Assembly: GCF_006861775.1 (NCBI RefSeq)
Contig: NZ_VDGG01000024.1
Span: forward strand, 1 to 57,902
Length of the DNA stretch: 57,902 nt
Origin: Psychrobacillus soli
GTDB lineage: Bacteria > Bacillota > Bacilli > Bacillales_A > Planococcaceae
Reading direction: 5' to 3'
Shown: positions 43,956 to 53,832 of the stretch, one piece after another
How positions within the stretch are numbered: the first letter of the stretch is position 1
How the letters are laid out: every line of letters starts with the position of its first letter
Notes under the pieces: model-generated
What the model saw: the letters and a program-made list of their open reading frames with translations, nothing else
The model's database searches: none
Told to the model about the DNA's origin: nothing
Position numbers and translations under genes: made by a program

Positions 43956-45335
43956 ATGAATAACATTGAACTGAAACAAGTAAAGACTGGTGGATGCTGC
44001 GTACCTGCTACAAAGACAAATACAGATGTTGTAAAATCTACAAACAAGGAGTTACCAATAGCAATTATAGGTGCTGGTCCAGTAGGTTTAGCGGCAGCTG
44101 CCCATCTAGCCAAAATTGGTGTACGTTTTATACTGCTCGAGTCAGGTGAAAGTGTTGGAAGTAATATTCTAAACTGGGGGCATGTGCGGTTATTTTCACC
44201 ATGGCAATACAATATCGATAAGATAGCTAAAAAAACTCTAGAAAAACACGGTTGGAATGCTCCTGATCAAGAACAACTTCCATTAGGAAGTGAATTAGTT
44301 AACGAGTATATGAAGCCATTAGCAAATTTACCTGAAATAAAACCTTATCTATTACTGAATACAAAAGTTGTTTCTATAAGTAAAAAAGGATTAGATAAAA
44401 TGAAGGACGCTAATCGTGAAAAATCCTCTTTTATTTTATACCTTGAACAAAATGGAATGACAAAAAGAGTAGAAGCAAGGGCAGTTATAGATGCTACAGG
44501 AACTTGGTCACAACCAAATCCAATAAATGCTGATAGTGTTTGGACAAAAGAGGAAAGAGAATTAAAACAACACATTTACTATGGCATACCTGATATTAAT
44601 GGAGAGCATAAAGAAAGATACAAAGGCAAACGAGTTGCTGTTGTTGGTGGCGGTCATTCAGCAATTAACACGATATTGGAATTATCGCAGTTAAATGATG
44701 AAGTGGAAATTACTTGGATAATAAGAAAGAGAAGCGTAGAGGATGCTTACGGTGGAGAAGAAAAAGATGCTCTTGAAGCAAGAGGTGCATTAGGTAGCCG
44801 TATACACCAATTAGTTGATGCTGGTAAAGTGAAAGTCTTTACTCCTTTTCTCATTCAACAATTAATTAAGATAAACGATGAAATTGGAATTATAGGACAA
44901 TCAGGCGGTAGAGAAATAACACTATCTCCTGTGGATGAAATTATTGCAAATACAGGTAGCCGTCCAGACTTCTCATATTTACGAGAAATCAGGCTCAGTA
45001 TAGATACTGCTACAGAAAGTGTGGAAGCTCTTGCTCCTTTAATTGACCCAAACCTTCACAGTTGCGGAACAGTTCGACCACATGGTGAAGAAGTTTTAAG
45101 ACAGCCAGAAAAAGACTTCTATATAGTAGGAATGAAAAGTTATGGTAGAGCTCCAACATTCTTAATGGCAACTGGTTATGAACAAGTTAGATCTATTGTG
45201 GCCCATCTGACGGGAGATTTTGAGTCAGCTAAAAAGGTTGAACTTGATCTACCTGAAACCGGTGTTTGCAGTATTAATTTAACTTCACCAAATTCTACTC
45301 CATCTTGTTGCGATACAGAAGCATCTAAATGTTAG
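43956..45335 (+). CDS. FAD-dependent oxidoreductase with Cys-Cys pairs at both ends
   Basis: The 459-residue flavoprotein has an FAD motif IAIIGAGPVGLAAAAHLA near residue 36 and an NAD(P) motif VAVVGGGHSAINTILEL near 227. Cys14-Cys15 lie in TGGCCVPAT ahead of the FAD fold, and Cys451-Cys452 plus Cys459 close the protein (PSCCDTEASKC). Added pairs of this kind in MerA and related enzymes bind soft metals. I start at 43956 (GGAGG upstream); the 30-codon extension is in the operator and promoter. The substrate is unknown. Confidence 0.85.
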   Translation: MNNIELKQVKTGGCCVPATKTNTDVVKSTNKELPIAIIGAGPVGLAAAAHLAKIGVRFILLESGESVGSNILNWGHVRLFSPWQYNIDKIAKKTLEKHGWNAPDQEQLPLGSELVNEYMKPLANLPEIKPYLLLNTKVVSISKKGLDKMKDANREKSSFILYLEQNGMTKRVEARAVIDATGTWSQPNPINADSVWTKEERELKQHIYYGIPDINGEHKERYKGKRVAVVGGGHSAINTILELSQLNDEVEITWIIRKRSVEDAYGGEEKDALEARGALGSRIHQLVDAGKVKVFTPFLIQQLIKINDEIGIIGQSGGREITLSPVDEIIANTGSRPDFSYLREIRLSIDTATESVEALAPLIDPNLHSCGTVRPHGEEVLRQPEKDFYIVGMKSYGRAPTFLMATGYEQVRSIVAHLTGDFESAKKVELDLPETGVCSINLTSPNSTPSCCDTEASKC

Positions 45336-45347
45336 GGGGGAAGTTAC

Positions 45348-45551
45348 TTGACGGTCAATAATGGGGGGAATTTATCAATAGAATATTTTATTTCCTACCT
45401 AAAACTCGTTATGGAAGCAAGGTCCTACTCTCTAGAGGAAGCAAAAACCTTCATGTTTATCAACTTCTTTAAGAAGAATAATGATACTTACGGAAAAGAA
45501 AGTCACATCAAATTTATGCAGGCTATTGAAAGAATAAAAGAAGGTAATTGA
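45348..45551 (+). CDS. Small protein co-transcribed with the flavoprotein
   Basis: A 67-residue helical protein starts with TTG after GGGGGGAAG, 12 bases after the flavoprotein stop. Sequence (SIEYFISYLKLVMEARSYSL...) is unfamiliar and lacks cysteine. The short gap indicates one transcript. Confidence 0.6.
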   Translation: MTVNNGGNLSIEYFISYLKLVMEARSYSLEEAKTFMFINFFKKNNDTYGKESHIKFMQAIERIKEGN

Positions 45552-45613
45552 CCCTGTTCTCTAAAAAGTTAATGTTATTAACACTAAAAGAATCAAATAA
45601 TTTATCAGTAAAT

Positions 45614-45643
45614 AACACCGTTCTAATTTATAGGAACGGTGTT
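45614..45643. other. Hairpin without a T run
   Basis: AACACCGTTC pairs with GAACGGTGTT. No poly-T tract follows on either strand, so it is a weak terminator or another structure. Confidence 0.4.
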
Positions 45644-45645
45644 AA

Positions 45646-45783
45646 AAGCGTCTATTAGAGGAATTTTTACAAAACGAAGCCGAAATTGATATTGAGAAGT
45701 ACATTGTCAATATCCCATCGATGCTCAACTTAAAACTAAATGTACTCCGATCAAAAAATACTCTGCCAAAATGCTTATCTTAA
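45646..45783 (+). pseudogene. C-terminal fragment of an unknown protein at the island edge
   Basis: A 45-codon stop-bounded stretch reads KRLLEEFLQNEAEIDIEKYI and continues VNIPSMLNLKLNVLRSK, without a start codon. It reads like a real protein tail. Not recognised. Confidence 0.3.
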
Positions 45784-45798
45784 AAAACGATGAAATAC

Positions 45799-45830
45799 CC
45801 TCTCATTTAGAGGACATTTTTTGTTATACT
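45799..45830 (+). promoter_or_regulatory. Weak terminator and extended -10 promoter before thyA
   Basis: CCTCT/AGAGG hairpin (45799-45813) with a T run merges into TGTTATACT, an extended -10 at 45822-45830. A -35 is not obvious. Confidence 0.5.
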
Positions 45831-45866
45831 AAAGGGAAGTATAGAAAATGAAAACGAGGTATACAA

Positions 45867-46811
45867 ATGGAACAATATTTAACATTATGTCGACATATTA
45901 TGGAAAATGGTGTGGAAAAAGGAGATCGCACTGGAACGGGAACGAAAAGCGTATTCGGTTATCAAATGCGGTTTGATTTAGCAGAAGGTTTCCCACTACT
46001 TACAACGAAAAAAACTGCCTTTCGATTAGTTGTGAGTGAATTATTATGGTTTATAAAAGGAGATACAAACGTAAAATCACTAATTGAAGCAAATAACCAT
46101 ATTTGGGACGATTGGGCGTTTGAAAAATGGGTAAAAAGTGATGATTACACTGGTCCTGATATGACTGATTTTGGTAGACGTGCAGCGAATGACCCTGTAT
46201 TCAAAGCAATTGTGGACGAGCAAATGGAAATCTTCTGTTCTAAAATTGTAGAAAATGCCCAATTTGCGGCAGATTTTGGCGATTTAGGGCCGGTTTATGG
46301 AAGACAATGGAGATCTTGGCCAGCTAAAAATGGAGAAACAATCGATCAATTGCAAAAAGTAATTGAACAACTGAAGACAAATCCAGATTCCAGAAGACAT
46401 ATTATTACAGCTTGGAATCCTGCAGAAGTAGATGATATGGCTTTACCACCATGCCATGCATTTATGCAGTTTTATGTAGCGAATGGGAAATTGTCTTGTC
46501 AATTGTACCAACGAAGTGCGGATGTTTTTTTAGGCGTACCTTTTAATATTGCTTCTTATGCTTTGTTAACGCATCTCATCGCAAAAGAATGCGATTTAGA
46601 AGTAGGAGAATTTGTACATACACTCGGAGATGCGCATTTATATGCGAATCATATGGAGCAAGTGGAAACTCAGTTAGCACGCACACCGCGGTCATTACCT
46701 ACTTTATCTTTATCAAATGAAAAAGAATCTATCTTTGATTATGAAATAGAGGATATTTCAATAGAAGGATATGATCCACTTCCGGGTATTAAAGCACCTA
46801 TAGCAGTTTAA
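45867..46811 (+). CDS. thyA: Thymidylate synthase
   Basis: The enzyme methylates dUMP using methylene-THF. The 314-residue length is the longer Bacilli type with an insertion near residues 80-150. The catalytic Cys is in [11 protein letters not shown], followed by [18 protein letters not shown]. dfrA follows 19 bases later and recycles the dihydrofolate made here. It marks the right side of the island. Confidence 0.96.
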   Translation: MEQYLTLCRHIMENGVEKGDRTGTGTKSVFGYQMRFDLAEGFPLLTTKKTAFRLVVSELLWFIKGDTNVKSLIEANNHIWDDWAFEKWVKSDDYTGPDMTDFGRRAANDPVFKAIVDEQMEIFCSKIVENAQFAADFGDLGPVYGRQWRSWPAKNGETIDQLQKVIEQLKTNPDSRRHIITAWNPAEVDDMALPPCHAFMQFYVANGKLSCQLYQRSADVFLGVPFNIASYALLTHLIAKECDLEVGEFVHTLGDAHLYANHMEQVETQLARTPRSLPTLSLSNEKESIFDYEIEDISIEGYDPLPGIKAPIAV

Positions 46812-46830
46812 ACAGAAATGGGGGATAAAC

Positions 46831-47319
46831 ATGATTTCATTAATCGTAGCGCATGATCCGAATCGGGTAATTGGCCAAGAAAATAAAATGCCTTGGCATA
46901 TTCCAGGAGATCTTGCTTATTTTAAAGAAAAAACAATGAACAAAGCGATTGTAATGGGGAGAAAAACATTCGAATCGATTGGTCGTATTTTACCGGGGCG
47001 AAAGAATATTATTATTACAAGAAACTCTTCTTACAAAGCAGAAGGTGCAGACGTAGTATCGAATTTAACAGATGCTGTAGCCTTAGCAAAAAGCTTTCAT
47101 GAAGAAGTGATGATTATTGGCGGGGAGCAAATATTTCGAGCAATCCTGCCAAAAGCGGATCGCTTATATGTAACTTTTATAGAGCAATCGTTTGAAGGGG
47201 ATACATTTTTCCCGCCATACGGTGAGGAATGGGTTCTCGTAGACACATCGGAAAAGTTGGAAACAGCGGAAGGAATCCAATACGCGTATTTGGTTTATGA
47301 AAGAAAAGAAAATTTATAA
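46831..47319 (+). CDS. dfrA: Dihydrofolate reductase
   Basis: The 162-residue enzyme regenerates tetrahydrofolate. VIGQENKMPWHIPGDLAYFK carries the folate-site Trp and Asp, with GRKTFESIGR and IIGGEQIF for NADPH binding. It is co-transcribed with thyA. Confidence 0.96.
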   Translation: MISLIVAHDPNRVIGQENKMPWHIPGDLAYFKEKTMNKAIVMGRKTFESIGRILPGRKNIIITRNSSYKAEGADVVSNLTDAVALAKSFHEEVMIIGGEQIFRAILPKADRLYVTFIEQSFEGDTFFPPYGEEWVLVDTSEKLETAEGIQYAYLVYERKENL

Positions 47320-47329
47320 GCGTTTGTTG

Positions 47330-47377
47330 GGATATTTGAACAATTTCCATGTTATTGTTCAAGTATCCTTCTTTTGT
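47330..47377 (+). terminator. Terminator of thyA-dfrA
   Basis: GGATATTTGAACAA pairs with TTGTTCAAGTATCC (one G-T pair), then TTCTTTTG. Confidence 0.7.
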
Positions 47378-47409
47378 TCATATAGTATAGTACTTGACTG
47401 TTAAATCAG

Positions 47410-47439
47410 TTTACAATGGTCGTCACTTCTTCTTATAAT
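47410..47439 (+). promoter_or_regulatory. Promoter of the degV gene
   Basis: TTTACA (47410-47415), 18 bases, TATAAT (47434-47439). Confidence 0.6.
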
Positions 47440-47467
47440 AGTACGTATAGAGGAAGGAAGAGATACA

Positions 47468-48307
47468 GTGCCTAAAGTCCATATCGTAACCGATTCGACA
47501 GCCGACTTAACAAAAGAGCTGATAGAACAATATAATATTCACATTGTGCCACTTTCCATACATATAGATGGAGAATCATACATCGATGGTGTAACCATAC
47601 AGCCAGAAACGTTTCTAGAAAAAATGGCTACATCCAAAGAATTGCCAAAATCATCGCAGCCAGCAGTTGGCGTTTTTAAAGAGCTATATGATGAGCTAGG
47701 AGCAAATGGAGATCGAATTATTTCCATCCATATGACAGGTGCTATGAGCGGGACGGTGAAATCTGCTCAAGCAGCAGCTGAAATGACCACATCTGATGTC
47801 ACGGTGATAGATTCACAATTTATTTCTTTTGCGTTAGGTTTTCAAGTGGAAGAAGCAGCTAAGATGGCTGAAAAAGGAACTTCTGTGGAAGAGATTATTC
47901 AAAAAGTGGAAGAAGCTTGTGTCAAAACAAAATTATTCGTCGTAGTAGACACGTTAGATAATCTAGTAAAAGGTGGACGTATTGGAAAAGGAAAAGCGAT
48001 GTTAGGATCTTTGCTTTCCATTAAACCGATCGCGAGTTTAACAGACGGTGAATATACACCTGTTGCGAAAGTACGAAGCCACAAACAGGTTGTCAATTAT
48101 TTGTTTAATGAGTTTATGAAAGATACGAAAGGCAAAATTGTAAAAGCGGTAGGCATTTCCCATGCGAATGGATTTTCTATGGCTGCCCCTTTAAAAAACC
48201 TTATCGAGGAAACTGGATTTAAGCAGATTCGCATGTCTTTTACATCACCTGTAATTAGTACACATACAGGACCTGGTGCTATTGGTTTTATGTATATGAC
48301 AGAATAG
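47468..48307 (+). CDS. DegV-family fatty-acid-binding protein
   Basis: The 279-residue protein has the DegV signature VTDSTADLTKELI at the start, SQPAVGVFKELY and an SMTGAMSG-like HMTGAMSGTVKSA. Family members bind fatty acids and can deliver them to fatty-acid kinase. Start is GTG after GGAAGG. The paralogue is not identified. Confidence 0.92.
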   Translation: MPKVHIVTDSTADLTKELIEQYNIHIVPLSIHIDGESYIDGVTIQPETFLEKMATSKELPKSSQPAVGVFKELYDELGANGDRIISIHMTGAMSGTVKSAQAAAEMTTSDVTVIDSQFISFALGFQVEEAAKMAEKGTSVEEIIQKVEEACVKTKLFVVVDTLDNLVKGGRIGKGKAMLGSLLSIKPIASLTDGEYTPVAKVRSHKQVVNYLFNEFMKDTKGKIVKAVGISHANGFSMAAPLKNLIEETGFKQIRMSFTSPVISTHTGPGAIGFMYMTE

Positions 48308-48310
48308 TGA

Positions 48311-48341
48311 AAAGGCAGGGAAGAGAAGATTCCCTGCCTTT
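48311..48341 (+). terminator. Terminator of the degV gene
   Basis: AAAGGCAGGGAA pairs with TTCCCTGCCTTT; the T run is short. Confidence 0.65.
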
Positions 48342-48365
48342 AATGATAATTTAAAGGGGTTTAGA

Positions 48366-49172
48366 ATGAAATATATTGTTAGTTTTTTATGTATACTCAT
48401 GCTTTCCGCATGTTCGACCAATGAACTGAAGGAAGTGAACTTCTCAGAAAGAGAATCCGTGTTGTTTGAAGAATATATTGTTCCTTTTTCCTTTTTTCCA
48501 AGAACGATCGAACTAGTGGGACTTGGAGATTCACTCACGCAAGGTGTTGGAGATGAATTAAAAGGAGAAGGATATATTGGTCGTTTGCAAAAAGAAATTT
48601 CACAGTATAAAGGAATAGAAGAGGTTAATCTAACCAATACTGCGAAAAGAGGACGTCGAAGTGATCAACTATTAAAAATGCTAAAAGGCGGAGAAATCGA
48701 TCATCAGCTACGAAAAGCGAATATGATTACACTTACTATTGGTGGTAATGATATGATGAAAGTAGTGAGGAAAGATTTATTTAATCTCCGTGTAGAAGCG
48801 TTTGAAAAAGAATTAGTAAAGTTTGAACAAAATTATGATCAAATATTAGAGGAAATTCGAGAGATTAATAGCAACGCTCCTATTATTCTTCTTGGTCTTT
48901 ATAATCCAATTACTGCCGTAACAGATGAAAAAAGTGAATTGGATGAGATTTTAGCAGATTGGAATAATAGCATTGAAACAATTGCCTTTAGCGATGTAAA
49001 TGCATGTTTTGTACCAATTGATCAACTTTTTGTGACGAATGCGAATTTAGTCTATCATACGGACTTTTTTCATCCAAATAGTAGAGGATATGAACTGATT
49101 GAAGAAGCTTTAGTTAATTCTTTAGAAGAATGTGGTTTAATTGACGAACGAAATAGGGAAATGTTGTTTTGA
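48366..49172 (+). CDS. ypmR: YpmR: SGNH/GDSL-type lipase-like lipoprotein
   Basis: A lipobox LSAC at Cys16 ends the signal peptide. GDSLTQGVG supplies the nucleophilic Ser, TIGGNDMMK the oxyanion Asn, and DFFHPNSRGYE the Asp-His pair, a complete GDSL set. It acts outside the membrane on an unknown ester. AAAGGGG precedes the ATG. ypmS follows. Confidence 0.9.
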   Translation: MKYIVSFLCILMLSACSTNELKEVNFSERESVLFEEYIVPFSFFPRTIELVGLGDSLTQGVGDELKGEGYIGRLQKEISQYKGIEEVNLTNTAKRGRRSDQLLKMLKGGEIDHQLRKANMITLTIGGNDMMKVVRKDLFNLRVEAFEKELVKFEQNYDQILEEIREINSNAPIILLGLYNPITAVTDEKSELDEILADWNNSIETIAFSDVNACFVPIDQLFVTNANLVYHTDFFHPNSRGYELIEEALVNSLEECGLIDERNREMLF

Positions 49173-49184
49173 GGAGTTGTTTAA

Positions 49185-49757
49185 ATGAATAAGTGGAAGA
49201 TTGCATTTTTTTTGTTGTTGCTCGTTATTATAGGTAGTATAGGAACATTTCTATACTGGGTAACGACTCCAGCCGAAACAATGCCAATAGAAGTACCAAA
49301 AGCTACGCCAGAGGGAAATGTGCTAACGGTACATGCGACAAAAGAAGATTTTGAAGGAATCGCTAATACGTATTTAAAAAAAGCGATGAAAGGCAAGCCT
49401 CTACCAATACATCTTACAGTGGATGATCAAATAGTGTTGTCTTCAGAGCTTACAATCTTCTCACTTAACTTTCCAATTAAAATGTATTTTGAGCCGTATG
49501 TGGAAGAGGGCGGGAATATTAGGCTAGAGCAAACTTCCTTAGAGGTAGGTCAAGCGAAACTGCAACCAGAAGCCGTGTTAAAATTATTAAGGGATTCCAT
49601 TGACTTACCGGAATGGATTGTTGTTATGCCAAAAGAAAAGGAAGTACATATTCAGTTAGCGAGTATACCGATGTCTTCTGGAATACATGTCCGAGCAAAA
49701 GAGTTGAATTTAGAAGAAGATATTATAACATTAGAAATAGTTATACCATCGAAATGA
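49185..49757 (+). CDS. ypmS: YpmS family membrane-anchored protein
   Basis: The 190-residue protein has one N-terminal helix (about 6-27) and an extracytoplasmic beta-rich domain with LPIHLTVDDQIVLSSELTIF, the YpmS pattern. Function unknown; always near ypmR in Bacillales, so the two may act together. It is 12 bases after ypmR. Confidence 0.88.
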   Translation: MNKWKIAFFLLLLVIIGSIGTFLYWVTTPAETMPIEVPKATPEGNVLTVHATKEDFEGIANTYLKKAMKGKPLPIHLTVDDQIVLSSELTIFSLNFPIKMYFEPYVEEGGNIRLEQTSLEVGQAKLQPEAVLKLLRDSIDLPEWIVVMPKEKEVHIQLASIPMSSGIHVRAKELNLEEDIITLEIVIPSK

Positions 49758-49768
49758 GGTGCTAAAAA

Positions 49769-50293
49769 ATGGAGAAAGCTACTTTTGCAGGAGGTTGTTT
49801 TTGGTGCATGGTCAAGCCCTTTGACTCATATGAGGGGATAGAAAAAGTGGAATCGGGTTATACAGGTGGTCATTTGGAAAATCCGACGTATGAACAAGTT
49901 TGTTCCAATGCAACAGGACATTATGAAGCAGTTCAAATTACATTTGATCCAGATAAATTTTCATACGATCAGTTATTAGAAATATTTTGGATGAATATTG
50001 ATCCAACAGATGATAATGGTCAATTTTTTGATCGTGGTTCTTCCTATCAAACAGCCGTATTTTATCATTCCGAAGAACAACGAGAAAAAGCGGAAAATAC
50101 AAAAGAAGCATTGAATGCATCCGGTAAATTCAATATGCCAATTGCTACGAAGATTTTACCAGCTACGAGCTTTTATGCTGCAGAAGACTACCATCAAGAC
50201 TATTATAAGAAAAATCCAGCTCATTATAATCGATACTTTGTAGGTTCTGGAAGAGCAGCATTTGTAGAGAAAATGCGGGAGGTATTTAAATGA
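49769..50293 (+). CDS. msrA: Peptide-methionine (S)-S-oxide reductase
   Basis: The 174-residue enzyme repairs S-form methionine sulfoxide. Active Cys11 is in [18 protein letters not shown] and the GSGRAAFVE end are also typical. Its stop overlaps the msrB start (ATGA), so both enantiomers are repaired from one transcript. Confidence 0.95.
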   Translation: MEKATFAGGCFWCMVKPFDSYEGIEKVESGYTGGHLENPTYEQVCSNATGHYEAVQITFDPDKFSYDQLLEIFWMNIDPTDDNGQFFDRGSSYQTAVFYHSEEQREKAENTKEALNASGKFNMPIATKILPATSFYAAEDYHQDYYKKNPAHYNRYFVGSGRAAFVEKMREVFK

Positions 50294-50700
50294 AAGAGAA
50301 GCTAACAGAAATGCAATATTACGTAACACAACAAAATGGAACGGAGCCACCATTTCAAAATGAGTATGACAAACATTTTGACGAAGGCATTTATGTAGAT
50401 ATCGTTTCAGGTAAGCCATTATTTCATTCAAAAGATAAATATGATGCAGGTTGCGGTTGGCCAAGCTTCACTAGACCTATTGAAGATCAGGAAGTAGTCG
50501 AAAAATTCGATGATAGTCATGGAATGAGACGGGTGGAAGTTAGAAGTAAAACAGCAAATTCTCATTTGGGACATGTATTCCCAGATGGTCCGAAAGAAGA
50601 AACAGGACTTCGGTATTGCATCAATTCTGCATCGATGCGTTTCGTACCGAAAGATAAGTTAGTAGAAGAAGGTTACGAAGAATATACTAAATTGTTTTAA
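50290..50700 (+). CDS. msrB: Peptide-methionine (R)-S-oxide reductase
   Basis: The 136-residue MsrB has CGWPSFTRP and the active cysteine in [12 protein letters not shown]. The zinc CxxC pairs of other MsrB forms are absent. It is coupled to msrA. Confidence 0.95.
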   Translation: MKEKLTEMQYYVTQQNGTEPPFQNEYDKHFDEGIYVDIVSGKPLFHSKDKYDAGCGWPSFTRPIEDQEVVEKFDDSHGMRRVEVRSKTANSHLGHVFPDGPKEETGLRYCINSASMRFVPKDKLVEEGYEEYTKLF

Positions 50701-50727
50701 CCAATAGTTCGTTGAATAGTTACATGT

Positions 50728-50766
50728 AAAAAGCACGAAAGAGGTAGATACTCTTTCGTGCTTTTT
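50728..50766. terminator. Bidirectional terminator of msrAB and the chemoreceptor gene
   Basis: AAAAAGCACGAAAGAG pairs with CTCTTTCGTGCTTTTT. Confidence 0.9.
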
Positions 50767-50769
50767 CCG

Positions 50770-52629
50770 TTATAATTTAAACTCATTTACTACTTTTCTT
50801 AGCTCATCCGCCTGATGGGAAAGCTCAATCGCAGATGCATTGATTTCTTCCATTGCAGCGGAACCTTGCTCTGCAGCAGCAGCTGAAGTTTCGGTATTAG
50901 AAGCTGTATTTTCAGCAATTTGTGTAACTTCCACAAAAGATGCTGCAACCTCTTGGCTAAAGTTAAGTGTTTTCCCAATTTGATCGACCATTTTATCAAT
51001 AATTGCAATCGTATCATTTGTTTGATTCATAATTTGATCTAGAGAGGCGTTTGTTTCATTTGCCACTTCAACGCCTTTAATAACATTTTCAACACCTGCA
51101 TGATTTTGTTGCACAATCGATATTACTTCGGTTTGAATGGATGTGACAATTCCTGTTACTTCTTTAGCGGCATTTCGAGATTGTTCTGCTAATTTTCGTA
51201 CTTCATCTGCAACTACAGCAAAACCTCGACCATGTTCTCCTGCTCGAGCAGCCTCGATTGCGGCATTTAATGCAAGTAGATTTGTTTGTTCGGCTATGGA
51301 CGTAATCGTTTTAATGATTGATGTAATTTCGTACGATTTAGTTCCAAGAGACTCTACTGTTTGAGATGTGTTCGCCATCGTTTCTTCAATGTTCATCATC
51401 ACATTGGAAGAATGTTGAACGGACTCGCTTCCTTTGCGCGCAGCTTCAATCATCTGATCCGTCGCTTCTTTTACAGATTGTGCATCGTTGTTTAAGTATC
51501 TAGTCGCTTCTTCTAAAGAATTCATTTTTTGAATAGCAACGGTCATACTGCGCATTGTATGTTCACTACCTGAAGCGATTTCATTTGTCGTGTCCGCAAT
51601 AGATTGAATCGTTACAGCAGTTTCATCCGACGAGGCCATTAGTTCTTGTCCACTTGCCGATACATTTTCAGTTAGCATGCTTACTCGTTTAACCAAGTCG
51701 GCAATCGAACCGATTAAAATATTGGTGCTTTCTGCAATTTCTGAAAATTCATCTCTCGTACGGATCTTCACACGTCTCGTTAAATCTCCACCTGCTTGTG
51801 CAATTTCTAAAATGGAACGATTGATAGAGTACGTGCTTCGCTTAATAGAATAGAAAAGATAAATTCCGAATGATAATGTTAAGAGAACTGAAAAAATCGT
51901 TAAAGCAACAAATAAGTATAGGGAGTTATTATTTTCTTTCTTTAATAAAGCAATTTGTTCGGCATTATTTTTAGCTAATAATTCATTCATTGAAGCAATA
52001 TGAACATCTACATAGCTCATAGCCGTTTTACCGTTACCAGCGTTTACAATTTTTTGAGCGGCTTCAATACCTTGGGCATCTCTGAGCTCGATTACTCTTT
52101 CCGAATATTGTAGATAGGTCATAAAAAATTGGTCAATTGATTGTATCTTTTGCAGTTCCTCTGGTCGATCTTTATATGTTTTATGTAATTCTTTTAAGTG
52201 TGTAACAATCAAATCTTTATTTTGTCTGTAAGTTGTCATATAATTTGTCTTACCTGTAATTACATAACTTTGTTCAGCGTTTGCGAGTTGTGCAATTTCA
52301 GTGGCGATTTTATTGACCATCATTTGCTCTTTCATTTCCACATTTGTAAACGCTTCAAATGCTCTTTGTGAAGAAGACATTTTGGTGGAAGTTAAGACAA
52401 GCATCGAAACTAAAATAATAATTAGTACGGAAAATATTAATAACACCCGTCCACGAATGGAATGCAATATAGTTGGATTAGATGTTCTAATCGTACTTTT
52501 ATCCTTTCTTCTACCTTTTTTAAAGAGGGATAAAGTAGGGTTTTTCGTTTCTGTATTATCGTTCTTTTTCCTTCTTTTTTGTTGAAGCCATCGTAGTGAT
52601 TTTTTCTTTTGTTTAACACCTTTTACCAA
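50770..52629 (-). CDS. Methyl-accepting chemotaxis protein with CHASE3-like sensor
   Basis: A 619-residue receptor has an unusually long basic cytoplasmic N-terminus (about 1-58, rich in Lys/Arg), a first helix about 61-80, a CHASE3-like helical sensor (about 85-230, with [20 protein letters not shown]), a second helix about 235-258, HAMP, and the signalling tip [20 protein letters not shown]. The TTG at 52629 has AAGGGG nine bases upstream; a TTG at 52638 abuts it. No other chemotaxis genes are nearby, so its signal is open. Confidence 0.9.
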   Translation of the reverse strand: MVKGVKQKKKSLRWLQQKRRKKNDNTETKNPTLSLFKKGRRKDKSTIRTSNPTILHSIRGRVLLIFSVLIIILVSMLVLTSTKMSSSQRAFEAFTNVEMKEQMMVNKIATEIAQLANAEQSYVITGKTNYMTTYRQNKDLIVTHLKELHKTYKDRPEELQKIQSIDQFFMTYLQYSERVIELRDAQGIEAAQKIVNAGNGKTAMSYVDVHIASMNELLAKNNAEQIALLKKENNNSLYLFVALTIFSVLLTLSFGIYLFYSIKRSTYSINRSILEIAQAGGDLTRRVKIRTRDEFSEIAESTNILIGSIADLVKRVSMLTENVSASGQELMASSDETAVTIQSIADTTNEIASGSEHTMRSMTVAIQKMNSLEEATRYLNNDAQSVKEATDQMIEAARKGSESVQHSSNVMMNIEETMANTSQTVESLGTKSYEITSIIKTITSIAEQTNLLALNAAIEAARAGEHGRGFAVVADEVRKLAEQSRNAAKEVTGIVTSIQTEVISIVQQNHAGVENVIKGVEVANETNASLDQIMNQTNDTIAIIDKMVDQIGKTLNFSQEVAASFVEVTQIAENTASNTETSAAAAEQGSAAMEEINASAIELSHQADELRKVVNEFKL

Positions 52630-52750
52630 ACAAACCAACCCCTTCTTGATGTGTTACATAGTAATATCATTAAGTTTACTTGTTTTGTCTTATATTATCT
52701 ACATTTTTATGAATTTTCTATGTCCTTGTGACTAAAGGAGGAGGAACTAT

Positions 52751-52969
52751 ATGAATCAGTCCTTTTATTTATTTGCATTAAAATATCGTGGGGGTCAAAA
52801 GGAGGATAAGAAATCTCGGTTTGCGGAAAGTATGTTCGAACAACATGATTTTCCAAAAACAGAAACTTCTTTTCATGCACTTTCCCAATATATTGAAGAA
52901 TTAGCGCATCCGGAACTTACGGCAAGTATTTTTGATGAACTTTGGGAGCATTATATAGAAGGTTATTAG
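52751..52969 (+). CDS. yozE: YozE family protein
   Basis: The 72-residue protein matches YozE-type SAM-like folds: FYLFALKYRGG start, SRFAESMFEQHDFPK and a C-terminal FDELWEHYIEGY. Function unknown. GGAGGAGG precedes the ATG. Confidence 0.87.
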   Translation: MNQSFYLFALKYRGGQKEDKKSRFAESMFEQHDFPKTETSFHALSQYIEELAHPELTASIFDELWEHYIEGY

Positions 52970-53044
52970 TAGCTTGTTCGTTGCAATTGTGCCAAAAAAA
53001 CTGTATTATTAACACGATGCATATTGAGAAATGAGGTTATTTAA

Positions 53045-53749
53045 ATGAGTATTCATATTAGTGCAAAAAAAGGTGAGATTGCGGATACAATTTTACTACC
53101 AGGAGATCCGCTTCGTGCGAAATATATCGCTGAAACATTTTTTGAGGATGTTGTTCAGTATAACGAGGTTCGTAACATGTTTGGATATACTGGTACATAT
53201 AAAGGAAAAAGAATTTCTGTTCAAGGTACTGGAATGGGAGTTCCTTCAATTTCAATTTACGTTCAAGAGTTAATGAATGACTATGATGTGCAAAAACTAA
53301 TTCGTGTTGGTACTTGTGGAGCTATTCAAAAAGACGTAAAAGTACGCGATGTAATTCTTGCGCAAAGTGCTTCAACAGATTCTTCGTTGAATAAAGTACT
53401 TTTAGATGATCTTAATTTTGCACCAACTGCAAACTTTGATTTATTATACAAAGCTTATAATGTTGGAAATGAAGCAGGTTTAAACTTAAAAGTTGGTAAC
53501 GTATTTACTGCAGATTTATTCTACAACGAAAATGCTCAATATGAAAAATGGGCAGATCATGGAGTTCTTGCAGTAGAAATGGAAACTGCAGCTTTATATA
53601 CATTAGCTGCTAAATTTGGACGCCAAGCACTTTCTGTATTAACAGTTAGTGACCATATTATTACTGGGGAAGCTACTTCTTCTGAAGAACGTCAAACAAC
53701 TTTCAACGACATGATCGTTGTAGCGTTAGAAGCAGCAATTCAGGACTAA
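53045..53749 (+). CDS. deoD: Purine-nucleoside phosphorylase, DeoD type
   Basis: The 234-residue hexameric enzyme cleaves purine nucleosides with phosphate. [13 protein letters not shown] binds phosphate, and [18 protein letters not shown] and SDHIITGE are the base and ribose motifs. It is monocistronic with its own terminator. Confidence 0.96.
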   Translation: MSIHISAKKGEIADTILLPGDPLRAKYIAETFFEDVVQYNEVRNMFGYTGTYKGKRISVQGTGMGVPSISIYVQELMNDYDVQKLIRVGTCGAIQKDVKVRDVILAQSASTDSSLNKVLLDDLNFAPTANFDLLYKAYNVGNEAGLNLKVGNVFTADLFYNENAQYEKWADHGVLAVEMETAALYTLAAKFGRQALSVLTVSDHIITGEATSSEERQTTFNDMIVVALEAAIQD

Positions 53750-53767
53750 GAGAACTAAAGTGAGAAT

Positions 53768-53797
53768 AGACTGTCATAAATGGCAGTCTTTTTTTTA
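53768..53797 (+). terminator. Terminator of deoD
   Basis: AGACTG pairs with CAGTCT (CA/TG inner pairs), then eight T. Confidence 0.8.
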
Positions 53798-53832
53798 AAG
53801 GTTTAAAGCTACTTTTGAAGAGGGTGAAAAAT

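Noticed and set aside
27350-45866. Intact integrative element or prophage
   Set aside because: No integrase, att repeats, conjugation or phage structural genes are visible; the sole recombinase looks inactive.
50799-51017. 72-codon frame inside the chemoreceptor gene
   Set aside because: Leucine-rich shadow of the MCP coiled coil in another frame, no start signals.
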